Below are positions 1 to 5,138 of a stretch of DNA of 5,970 bases, piece after piece. Within the stretch, counting starts at the first letter, position 1; the number at the start of each line of letters is the position of its first letter. The notes beneath the pieces were generated by a model. It was given only the letters and a program-made list of their open reading frames with translations, was not told the DNA's origin and did no database searches. Source of the DNA: Bacillota bacterium (GTDB taxonomy: Bacteria > Bacillota > Clostridia > Christensenellales > CAG-138). The stretch spans positions 1-5,970 of the forward strand of contig JAEZLG010000050.1 of assembly GCA_023435855.1 (NCBI GenBank), given 5' to 3'. Made by a program: the position numbers and the translations under genes.

Positions 1-1
1 A

Positions 2-430
2 AGAGGGATGGATGAACAAGCCTGGTGCGATGTTAGAAATGCCGCATTTGCTACGCTTAAGGGGAGCGAAACACCTCTAAGTGTTGAAAGGCTTGAACTT
101 ATTATAAAAGACACCGATTACTTAGAAGACGGGTTGATGATTTTATATCATGGCGACAAACCCGTAGGCGTTGTCAGAGGAGCTGACGACGAGTATAACG
201 GACATCGCGTGATGAATGTCGGCGCCGTAGGGATTATCCCCACGTATCAAGGGAAGGGTCTCGGGAGGTATTTATTGCGGGCAGCGTTAAACTTCGCCTT
301 CGAAAAATCGTATGATCAAGCGGTGCTCAGCGTGAATGCAGATAACGAAAGAGCAAAATCGCTCTATCTTCGCGAGGGTTTCGTGCAGGCAGAGGGTTAT
401 GTGGAATTTCGGTATCCTCTGAACGGATGA
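2..430 (+). CDS. GNAT-family N-acetyltransferase, 5' end probably outside the window
   Basis: Predicted acyl-CoA-dependent N-acetyltransferase of the GNAT fold; the substrate cannot be told. Counting from the ATG at 8, the acetyl-CoA pyrophosphate-binding loop is QGKGLG at residues 81-86, after the beta-4 strand (VGAVGIIPTY). The late GNAT pattern NADNERAKSLYLREGF (about 110-125) is also present, so the C-terminal half is complete. The start is doubtful. The frame stays open to the window edge, and the only Shine-Dalgarno-like bases (AAGAGG) abut the ATG at 8 with no spacer. The sequence around that Met (RGMDEQAW..VRNAAFA) resembles the internal GRDE-AW-NAAF stretch of longer GNAT proteins, some of which carry two GNAT domains. 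I therefore treat it as 5'-partial. It is 46 nt upstream of fosX on the same strand and may be co-transcribed with it. Family call is firm; substrate unknown. Confidence 0.85.
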   Translation, partial: RGMDEQAWCDVRNAAFATLKGSETPLSVERLELIIKDTDYLEDGLMILYHGDKPVGVVRGADDEYNGHRVMNVGAVGIIPTYQGKGLGRYLLRAALNFAFEKSYDQAVLSVNADNERAKSLYLREGFVQAEGYVEFRYPLNG

Positions 431-448
431 TGCAATAACGTTATCATC
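426..448. promoter_or_regulatory. Inverted repeat over the GNAT stop and fosX leader
   Basis: GATGAT (426-431) and ATCATC (443-448) are exact inverted repeats around an 11-nt spacer that contains the palindrome ATAACGTTAT (435-444). The element covers the GNAT stop codon (428-430) and ends 15 nt before the fosX Shine-Dalgarno. It could be a weak stem-loop or a protein-binding site. Function is not established. Confidence 0.25.
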
Positions 449-463
449 GAACAGGTGTTTTAT

Positions 464-470
464 AAGGAGA
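464..470 (+). promoter_or_regulatory. Ribosome binding site of fosX
   Basis: AAGGAGA lies 6 nt before the ATG at 477. It fixes that start, which also places the first metal-ligand histidine at residue 7 as in known FosX. Confidence 0.8.
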
Positions 471-476
471 GCAATC

Positions 477-893
477 ATGATAAAGGGAATAAGCCATCTT
501 ACGTTTATCGTTCATGATCTCGACAAAGCCACGCTGTTTTTTGAGAAGATATTTTCGGCTGAGGTAGTTTACGATAGCGGTGCAGAGCTCTATTCCGTGT
601 CAAAGGAAAGGTATTTTCGGATCGGAGAGTTATGGATTGCAGCCATGGAAGGTGAAGCTCTAAGGGAAAAAACGTATAACCACATTGCATTTCAAATAGC
701 CGAATGTGATTTTGAAGAGTATGAAAAGCGTATTAAAGATTTGGGTCTTGAGCTTAGAGAACCGAGAGGCAGAATTGAAGGCGAAGGACGCTCTTTATAT
801 TTTTACGACTTTGACAATCACCTTTTTGAATTGCACACGGGAACATTGGGTGAAAGGTTAACCGCATATAATTCTCCTAAAAAGGTTAAGTAA
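477..893 (+). CDS. fosX: FosX-type fosfomycin resistance epoxide hydrolase
   Basis: A 138-residue VOC-superfamily (glyoxalase fold) enzyme that inactivates fosfomycin by Mn(II)-dependent addition of water to the epoxide, in the cytoplasm. Identification: near-full-length resemblance, from memory, to Listeria FosX, including TYNHIAF (66-72), EGEGRS(L/I)YFYDFDNHLFELH (101-120) and the GTL-ERL tail. All key residues described for Listeria FosX fall at the same positions: metal ligands His7, His69 and Glu118, and the catalytic base Glu44, which separates FosX from the thiol-using FosA/FosB. Length is normal for the family. It follows the GNAT gene by 46 nt and ends just before a hairpin terminator. 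There is no transposon or integron context, so it is probably an intrinsic chromosomal gene. The active site appears intact; actual resistance depends on expression. Confidence 0.93.
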   Translation: MIKGISHLTFIVHDLDKATLFFEKIFSAEVVYDSGAELYSVSKERYFRIGELWIAAMEGEALREKTYNHIAFQIAECDFEEYEKRIKDLGLELREPRGRIEGEGRSLYFYDFDNHLFELHTGTLGERLTAYNSPKKVK

Positions 894-909
894 ATTTACC
901 GCTTCCTAC

Positions 910-948
910 AAAACCTCCTGCTGCACTATCTTACAACAGGAGGCTTTT
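910..948. terminator. Bidirectional intrinsic terminator between fosX and the lipoprotein gene
   Basis: CCTCCTGCTG (914-923) pairs with CAACAGGAGG (934-943), giving 10 positions with one mismatch around a 10-nt loop. AAAA (910-913) precedes the stem and TTTT (945-948) follows it, so either strand reads hairpin plus U-tract. It lies 17 nt after the fosX stop and about 77 nt beyond the lipoprotein stop, between convergent genes. The rest of 894-1024 shows only a short GCAGG/CCTGC inverted repeat near 983-1002 and no gene. Confidence 0.8.
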
Positions 949-1024
949 CACTTTATTATGCATTTTCTAAAGCTTTATCCGGCAGGAGCCGCGGTTACCT
1001 GCTTATTGTGGGTCAGATCAGCGT

Positions 1025-1813
1025 TTAATAAACAAACTCGCACACATAACCGCCTGTTTCGCTATCCCAATATACGTTCACATATTTTACAAGCCACGGG
1101 TCAAAAGCTTCCGCAGAACTACTTACGTCTTCATCCACGTCCGTAACATACAGATACCAATCGGTTTCCCCGGCATAGGGTGTATCGGCTACGGAGCCTG
1201 TGACCTCCTGGGATGCACCGGGTTCAAGAATGGCAGGCAAAATATCTACGCTGTCATCTGTACTGCTGTCAGGCGACATATGGATTGAATAGAGTTGATA
1301 GGGTGATTCATTGTAGACGGTAAATACAAATGCGCCGTCGTAGATGCTCGCTTCCTCGGAGCTATCGCCGTTTGCGTATTCGAGGCTGCCGCTTATTACG
1401 CTTTGCGCGCCATCCACACCGGTCACAGTAGCGTTGAGGCCGTCAAGGAAAGAGATTGTCACCGCAGATCCTGCTTTTAAGGGAACATAGGTGAACGTAT
1501 AGGTATCCCCATCCTGATCGATGATTCGTATATCGTAGTTTTCATACTCATATTTTTCCAGCGTAATGTCAAAAGAGCCATTGCTTTTAAGGATGCTTGT
1601 ACTACCCAAATGATCCGTACCCCAATCGTTTGCAGCGGTAGGCGAAACGTACAATTCGTTGAAAATATAGGAAGAATCGTTAATAACCGTTACTTTAAAG
1701 GTTTCGGGGGTTGCGGGTGCAGGTTCGCCTGCGTTTGCGGGCACTTTAGGCGTACAACCTGCCACAGCAAGCAGCAAGACAAGCAACAGCAGGCAAATTC
1801 GCGAACGTTTCAT
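1025..1813 (-). CDS. Secreted lipoprotein with two related beta-rich domains
   Basis: A 262-residue protein predicted to be anchored outside the membrane by a lipidated cysteine. A basic N-terminus (MKRSR), a Leu-rich hydrophobic core and the lipobox AVAGC put the modified Cys at residue 20. A Pro/Ala linker follows (21-38). Two related segments come next, at about 39-122 (FKVTVINDSSYIFNELYVSP, then a Gly/Ser turn) and 162-262 (FVFTVYNESPYQLYSIHMSP, then LEPGAS). Both follow the order V-N-S-Y, LY/IH-SP, L-x-G-S, so they look like an internal duplication. The type resembles extracellular domains with V-N-TG..I..LYVSPS..W; I know no formal name. Start: an ATG 15 nt further upstream is possible, but the AGGAGG site lies inside its first codons, 6 nt before the ATG chosen here. 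The protein is acidic overall (many D/E). Function unknown; envelope or ligand binding is an inference. Confidence 0.85.
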   Translation of the reverse strand: MKRSRICLLLLVLLLAVAGCTPKVPANAGEPAPATPETFKVTVINDSSYIFNELYVSPTAANDWGTDHLGSTSILKSNGSFDITLEKYEYENYDIRIIDQDGDTYTFTYVPLKAGSAVTISFLDGLNATVTGVDGAQSVISGSLEYANGDSSEEASIYDGAFVFTVYNESPYQLYSIHMSPDSSTDDSVDILPAILEPGASQEVTGSVADTPYAGETDWYLYVTDVDEDVSSSAEAFDPWLVKYVNVYWDSETGGYVCEFVY

Positions 1814-1819
1814 TGTGTT

Positions 1820-1825
1820 CCTCCT
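1820..1825 (-). promoter_or_regulatory. Ribosome binding site that decides the lipoprotein start
   Basis: On the - strand AGGAGG lies 6 nt before the ATG at 1813. An ATG at 1828 would place this site inside its own coding sequence, so the shorter protein is preferred. Confidence 0.8.
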
Positions 1826-1841
1826 CATAATGACGTTTGGC

Positions 1842-1893
1842 CGAGTATAGCATTTTCGGGAACATGCGGGGCTGAGGTAAAGAATAATTTACC
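1842..1893 (-). promoter_or_regulatory. Promoter module A: palindromic operator plus extended -10, lipoprotein gene
   Basis: Read on the - strand, an 18-bp palindrome GGTAAATTATTCTTTACC (1893 to 1876) is followed after 18 bp by GAAAATGCTATACTCG (1857 to 1842). The latter holds an extended -10, TGC-TATACT, with the hexamer at 1849-1844. The expected -35 position (about 1872-1867) reads GCCCCG, unlike TTGACA, which suggests activator dependence or extended -10 use. The transcript would start near 1837, about 24 nt before the ATG, a good fit to the Shine-Dalgarno. The palindrome centre would sit near -48. The same arrangement recurs at 2370-2422. The remaining stretch between the lipoprotein and the next gene (1894-2028) holds no gene or clear terminator, only repeated ATGCAT hexamers. 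Confidence 0.6.
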
Positions 1894-2028
1894 ATCTTTG
1901 ATTCTACATTCGTCTCAGGTCGCATAGCGGGGCAAGAAAGGCCCAAAGATAGCACATGCATAAAGCAACGCATCTCCAAAAACATGCATCCCGCTTACCC
2001 GTTTCTTTCACAATATAAAGGTCCCGCA

Positions 2029-2274
2029 CTATGCATCCGGCTTTTCTGATTGCATCAACTTCATGATATCTTCTATTAAAATCCTGGGACCGTCTCGCCA
2101 GTAGACGCAGTTACCATCCGTTTTAGGATAGAGAATACGATCATCCTCTCTGAGATGCGCAAAAGTAGGCTTATCCATGAGCGAGGTAATCTCCAGCATA
2201 AGGATATTGCCGTTATTTAGCTGAACGTCCAGCATATCATCGCCCACAATGCCAACCCGCAGGATTTTCAACAT
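2029..2274 (-). CDS. DUF2442-like small protein
   Basis: An 81-residue soluble protein without signal peptide or membrane segment. The opening (MLKILRV......L.V.L.NGNILMLEI) and later WRDGPRILIEDI resemble DUF2442-family proteins, which begin with a short beta-meander and end near a W-DG motif. Their role is unclear; some are found beside toxin-antitoxin-type genes, but no DUF4160-like partner is present here. Start: AGGAGGG (2284-2290) lies 9 nt upstream of the ATG. Promoter module B lies about 100 nt upstream, so expression probably parallels the lipoprotein gene. The same strand continues to the lipoprotein gene 215 nt downstream without an obvious terminator, so read-through is possible. 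Domain call is by eye and moderate; function unknown. Confidence 0.75.
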   Translation of the reverse strand: MLKILRVGIVGDDMLDVQLNNGNILMLEITSLMDKPTFAHLREDDRILYPKTDGNCVYWRDGPRILIEDIMKLMQSEKPDA

Positions 2275-2326
2275 AGTTTAAAACCCTCCTGTCCGATTTT
2301 TTACGGCGTTTATGTCGAGTTTCACA

Positions 2327-2354
2327 TTGACATTGAATACTTTCACGTTATATG
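2327..2354 (+). promoter_or_regulatory. Candidate sigma-A promoter for the response regulator
   Basis: A perfect -35 TTGACA (2327-2332) is followed after 16 bp by TATATG (2349-2354), a 4/6 match to TATAAT. Transcription would start near 2361, giving a leader of about 115 nt that contains promoter module B and the hairpin at 2430-2455. It would face promoter module B at very close range, so the two polymerases could exclude each other. The -10 is imperfect; treat as a candidate. Confidence 0.4.
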
Positions 2355-2369
2355 CTTACCACATTGGAG

Positions 2370-2422
2370 CGAGCATAGCATTTTCACATAGCACCTGTGA
2401 CGACAGTAAACAATAATTTACC
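2370..2422 (-). promoter_or_regulatory. Promoter module B: palindromic operator plus extended -10, DUF2442-like gene
   Basis: On the - strand GGTAAATTATTGTTTACT (2422 to 2405) is followed after 19 bp by GAAAATGCTATGCTCG (2385 to 2370), with extended -10 TGC-TATGCT at 2377-2372. Compared with module A the palindrome block matches at 16 of 18 positions and the -10 block at 15 of 16; the intervening bases are not conserved. Conservation of two separated blocks at near-fixed spacing argues for function. A weak -35-like GTCACA lies 18 bp upstream of the -10. The start would be near 2365, about 91 nt before the DUF2442-like ATG. The palindrome also lies in the leader of the divergent regulator gene. 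Confidence 0.6.
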
Positions 2423-2423
2423 G

Positions 2424-2455
2424 AAAAAAGAGCCGGATGCAAAAACATCTGGCTC
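2424..2455 (-). terminator. Leftward intrinsic terminator upstream of the regulator gene
   Basis: Arms GAGCCGGATG (2430-2439) and CATCTGGCTC (2446-2455) form a 10-bp stem (one G-U pair in RNA) with a 6-nt loop. On the - strand the stem is followed at once by six T residues (complement of 2424-2429), the classic intrinsic terminator. On the + strand there is no U-tract. No gene other than the convergent histidine kinase lies upstream on the - strand, so it probably ends kinase read-through and protects promoter module B. In the + strand mRNA the same hairpin would sit 10 nt before the regulator's Shine-Dalgarno. Confidence 0.75.
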
Positions 2456-2477
2456 ACCGGCGATCAAGGGGGATATG

Positions 2478-3164
2478 ATGCGCAATCCCAGAATACTCAT
2501 TGTCGAAGACGAAACGGATGTTCTCTCTTTAAACAGACGCCATTTTGAGGAACAAGGCTATGAAGTAGACACGGCGAAGACGCTAAGCGAAGCGAGGACA
2601 AAGCTGTGGGAACGTCCGCCCGACCTGGTGCTTTTAGATGTGATGCTGCCGGACGGCACAGGCTTCGATTTCTGCGTTGAGTTGCGCAAGATTACTACAG
2701 CCCCCATTATCTATCTCACCTGCCTTGGCAATAACGAGCATATTATTAAAGGGCTTATGGCCGGTGGTGATGATTACATCGTAAAGCCTTATAACCTTGA
2801 TGTACTTTCAGCGCGCGTTATGGCTCAGCTTCGCGGGCGGGGGCTATTAAGTGCCGGGCGCGTGGAGCTTCCACCACTCTCGATGGATTTATGCTCGGGT
2901 AGGGTGACGCTTGACGGTGAGGACATACCCCTCGCCCAAAAGGAGATGCAAATGCTTGCACACCTTGCCAGCAATGCGGGCAAGGAATTTTCTGCGGAGG
3001 ATCTCTACCGTGCCGTTTGGGGTGAACCGATCGGTGCATACAAGAACACCATAAAGACGCATATCTCAAACCTGCGAAGAAAACTTAAGCTCGATGATGG
3101 AAGCCCCTTTGAACTTTACATGACCAGCAGCAGAAAATATCTGTTTTTGAAGGTTATGTTTTAA
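2478..3164 (+). CDS. OmpR/PhoB-family response regulator
   Basis: A 228-residue two-component regulator. The receiver domain (about 4-118) has acidic pair Glu10-Asp11, phosphoacceptor Asp54 (LLDVMLPDG), switch Thr81 and Lys103 (KPY). The winged-helix DNA-binding domain (about 130-228) has the LAQKEMQML strand-helix, a recognition-helix region KNTIKTHISNLRRKL (189-203) and a wing. The wing is unusual: where OmpR-type proteins read TVRG-GY, this one has YMTSSRKYLFLKV. Start: a GTG at 2397 would add 27 residues but has no Shine-Dalgarno and would translate the operator and hairpin. AAGGGGG (2466-2472) lies 5 nt before the ATG at 2478; the adjacent ATG at 2475 is too close. Its likely partner is the convergent kinase, whose stop overlaps this gene's stop by 4 bp. 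Targets may include the two palindromes at 1876-1893 and 2405-2422 (inference). Confidence 0.92.
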   Translation: MRNPRILIVEDETDVLSLNRRHFEEQGYEVDTAKTLSEARTKLWERPPDLVLLDVMLPDGTGFDFCVELRKITTAPIIYLTCLGNNEHIIKGLMAGGDDYIVKPYNLDVLSARVMAQLRGRGLLSAGRVELPPLSMDLCSGRVTLDGEDIPLAQKEMQMLAHLASNAGKEFSAEDLYRAVWGEPIGAYKNTIKTHISNLRRKLKLDDGSPFELYMTSSRKYLFLKVMF

Positions 3165-4453
3165 TTATACTCTTCAAAAGGTAGCGTAAAGCTGACATCC
3201 GTTCCCTCCCCTATGGTGCTTCGCACTGTAATTTCTCCGCCGTGAGCGTCGACGATATGCTTACAGATATAAAGCCCAAGCCCCACGCCGGTCTCACCTC
3301 CGGCACTGTTCTTTCTATTTTCATTCGCATAACTTTTGAACCGCTCAAACAAATGCGGCAAGCGTTCGGGCGCGATACCCTCGCCCGTATCGGTAACGTG
3401 CACAACGGCGAAGGAACCCTCCGCCTCGGCTGAAATTGTAATAACACCGTCGTGTGTGTGCCTGGCTGCGTTAGCGACCAGGTTGACCAATATCTGAGAG
3501 ATACGAGCCTCGTCGCACCGTACGTTTTTCATATCCTCGCTTCGCTTGATCTTGAGCGTGTTGTTGTTTTTGGTGAATACCGGATAATAAGTGTTGACCG
3601 TTCTTTGGATGATTGCGGTGATGGACGCGGGACGAAGATCAACACTTAAATACCCTTCCTCTATGCGAGTCGCATCGAGTATTTGCGTAACCATCAGTGC
3701 TAATCTATCGGCCTCGGAAGCGATGAGCTTCATTCGATTTTCCACTTCAGCCATCTCAGGCTGCGTGGCAAGGCTTTTTTGGCTATACTGCGCATAGCCG
3801 CTCATGACCGTGAGCGGCGTTTTCAATTCGTGCGTTACGTTTGCCAAAAATTCCGTTTTAAAGAGGTTGATTTTCTCCAAGGCCTCATTTTGTGCTTCCA
3901 GCTTCCTTTGCTGCTTTCGGTATAGGTTGATTTGCGCAAACATCGTGAAACCCAATGCGGCACTAACGATGAGTAAATCCATAACATTGCTGATGAGATA
4001 CCCTTTATTATCATCAAACCCAAACACAATTGCCGGATTGCGGTATGCATACACATAAACCCCGAGGTATAAAACCAGTTCAAGAGCGGTAACAACCAGC
4101 ACTGTTTTACCCTCGAGCATAAAGACGGTAAACACGATCGCGAACACAAAAAAAAGAGGGAGGCCGCCATGATAGCCACCCATTCGAAAAAACAGATAGG
4201 GAAACAGAATAAAAAAGCAAACGACGATGGTAAGCAGATAGCACAACCGATATCGGCCTGTTCTACTGGAGTAAAACAGCAGTGCGCCCGAGAATAGCGC
4301 CGCTACCAGATCCACCAATACACTCATGATTCCGTTTCCCGCTGCAAGATTAATGATGGCAATCACGGGACAAAAGATCGTGGCAGATAGTGCCAGAACA
4401 TTAAACAGGCGAACACGCAGATCAAGCCGCTCGCCGAAAAACAAATGAAACAA
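3161..4453 (-). CDS. Six-TM sensor histidine kinase
   Basis: A 430-residue membrane histidine kinase. About six hydrophobic segments (near 17-36, 42-62, 70-90, 98-113, 117-136, 152-176) leave only short outside loops, so sensing is probably within or at the membrane. A short coiled coil (about 177-196) leads directly to HisKA; I see no HAMP or PAS domain. Catalytic motifs are intact: phospho-acceptor His208 in NVTHELKTPL, N-box ILVNLVANAARH (Asn324/Asn328), G1 DTGEGI (355-360), F-box LFERF and G2 GVGLGL (389-394). The segment GGYHGGLP..FVF..VF..F.LEGK is typical, as I recall, of a clostridial kinase group. The start is TTG with only a weak AAGAAG 9 nt upstream; a well-placed ATG at 4481 is out of frame by one base. 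The gene converges on the response regulator with a 4-bp stop overlap, and they are presumed partners. Confidence 0.9.
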   Translation of the reverse strand: MFHLFFGERLDLRVRLFNVLALSATIFCPVIAIINLAAGNGIMSVLVDLVAALFSGALLFYSSRTGRYRLCYLLTIVVCFFILFPYLFFRMGGYHGGLPLFFVFAIVFTVFMLEGKTVLVVTALELVLYLGVYVYAYRNPAIVFGFDDNKGYLISNVMDLLIVSAALGFTMFAQINLYRKQQRKLEAQNEALEKINLFKTEFLANVTHELKTPLTVMSGYAQYSQKSLATQPEMAEVENRMKLIASEADRLALMVTQILDATRIEEGYLSVDLRPASITAIIQRTVNTYYPVFTKNNNTLKIKRSEDMKNVRCDEARISQILVNLVANAARHTHDGVITISAEAEGSFAVVHVTDTGEGIAPERLPHLFERFKSYANENRKNSAGGETGVGLGLYICKHIVDAHGGEITVRSTIGEGTDVSFTLPFEEYN

Positions 4454-4466
4454 CCCATGCAGCTTC

Positions 4467-4481
4467 TTATTGATGGTTCAT
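4467..4481 (-). other. Four-codon ORF (MNHQ-stop) before the kinase, probable displaced start
   Basis: AAGGG/GGTGGG precedes an ATG at 4481 that reads M-N-H-Q-stop. Removing one base in the CATCAAT stretch would join it in frame to the kinase as MNHNKKLHGLFHLFFGERL, a natural-looking amphipathic N-terminus. The kinase may therefore have lost its normal start to a 1-nt insertion, now relying on TTG at 4453 (perhaps by re-initiation 13 nt after this stop), or there is a sequencing error. Confidence 0.4.
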
Positions 4482-4501
4482 CCCACCCTTTTTAAATTTG
4501 A

Positions 4502-4524
4502 AATAGCATTGCGCTATTATACCA
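4502..4524 (-). promoter_or_regulatory. Extended -10 promoter and operator-like palindrome of the kinase gene
   Basis: On the - strand TGG-TATAAT (4524 to 4516) is a perfect extended -10; no good -35 is seen 17 bp upstream (ATCATA). The start would be near 4509, with a leader of about 56 nt to TTG 4453. An inverted repeat AATAGC (4502-4507) / GCTATT (4513-4518) overlaps the -10 and start point, where a repressor could act. It does not match the palindrome of modules A and B. The rest of 4454-4594 holds no other gene. Confidence 0.55.
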
Positions 4525-4594
4525 TGAAATAAAGCGGATATGATAGTATACACATGTTCATGAAATCTCCCGGCGGGTATGTGCGGCTTCGATA

Positions 4595-5025
4595 TTATCC
4601 GGGATCGCCTCCGTTTAGATTAATCGTAGTGATAGGCGGCGCTGTGGTCATGACCTTGCCGTTCTTTTCGGGCATGCTGTCGGTGATGGTCAGCGTACCG
4701 CTGCCGCTGTGCGTGATGGCGCTCGTACTGCCGCCATTGAGTATATAGCCGTTTAGGTCGAGCGTGCGGCGCTGCTTATGGTAAAGTCCAGCCCTGTCGT
4801 GCTTACGTCAGACAAAAGTTGAATATACGCCGCGCCGCTGCTCAAGCCGTTTGTGTAGATCACGGCATTATCCAATGTGCCGTTGCCTGCCCAATCGATA
4901 GGCGCTGTACCATCTGCACCTTCTACACCCCAATGGGCTTTAGGATCTTCCGCCATAGCCGAAACCGGCAGCAAGGCAAATGCAATACATAGGACAAAAA
5001 GTACGCTTAGAAACCGTTTTATCAT
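4595..5025 (-). pseudogene. Frameshifted, truncated surface-protein gene
   Basis: The gene starts with a clear Sec signal peptide (basic MIKR, hydrophobic core, likely cleavage after VSAMA near residue 25) and continues to residue 90, where a TAA at 4755-4753 ends the first frame. A neighbouring frame continues without a break from 4765 to a TAA at 4597-4595 (56 codons: TLDLNGYILNGGSTSAI, then GSGTLTITDS). TLDLNG-(Y/H)-..GG..I...GTLTI-DS is the typical repeat of large clostridial cell-surface proteins, and it follows naturally on AYIQLLSDVSTTGLDFTI in the first frame. A single missing base near 4766 explains the break. Such proteins are usually hundreds of residues longer, so the 3' part is also gone. 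GGAGAA (5035-5040) serves as a ribosome site, 9 nt before ATG 5025. No slippery motif suggests programmed shifting. A short secreted 90-residue product remains possible. Confidence 0.75.
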
Positions 5026-5074
5026 AGTGCTTTGTTCTCCGTTTAGAATCGTCTTTTGATGGGTTCGCTTTTAT

Positions 5075-5107
5075 AAAAGCGCAGCTTCCCCAAAGGTGCT
5101 GCGCTTT
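5075..5107 (-). terminator. Intrinsic terminator of the zinc-ribbon gene pair
   Basis: AAAGCGCAGC (5076-5085) and GCTGCGCTTT (5098-5107) form a perfect 10-bp stem with a 12-nt loop. On the - strand it is followed by a T-rich stretch (TTTTAT). It lies 31 nt after the stop of the 214-residue protein gene and separates that gene from the surface-protein remnant. The rest of 5026-5138 holds no gene and no convincing promoter. Confidence 0.8.
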
Positions 5108-5138
5108 CCATTGTAAAAGTTATGCCTGTATAGGGCGG

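Noticed and set aside
884..900. Third copy of the palindromic operator (GTAAATTTAC inside GGTTAAGTAAATTTACC)
   Set aside because: The arms are similar but the 18-bp spacing is not kept, no extended -10 block accompanies it, and it overlaps the fosX stop codon.
1746..1985. 79-codon - strand frame overlapping the lipoprotein start
   Set aside because: It overlaps the lipoprotein signal peptide in another frame and runs through promoter module A; Cys-rich odd composition and no homology signal.
1956..2036. Three ATGCAT hexamers (1956, 1984, 2031), two within ACATGCAT
   Set aside because: Short self-complementary hexamers with irregular spacing; chance is adequate.
2397..2477. N-terminal extension of the response regulator from GTG 2397
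   Set aside because: No ribosome site, and it overlaps the conserved palindrome and the hairpin; ATG 2478 has a good site and fits the receiver-domain start.
3161..4453. Several + strand and alternative - strand open frames of 60-110 codons across the kinase
   Set aside because: All lie over the clear kinase coding frame, without ribosome sites or recognisable domains.
4554..4748. Open frame of 64 codons on the + strand
   Set aside because: It is antisense to the second frame of the surface-protein remnant, has no ribosome site, and is explained by that gene.
4753..4770. Programmed frameshifting in the surface-protein gene
   Set aside because: No slippery heptamer or following structure at the junction; the downstream part is also truncated, so decay is simpler.
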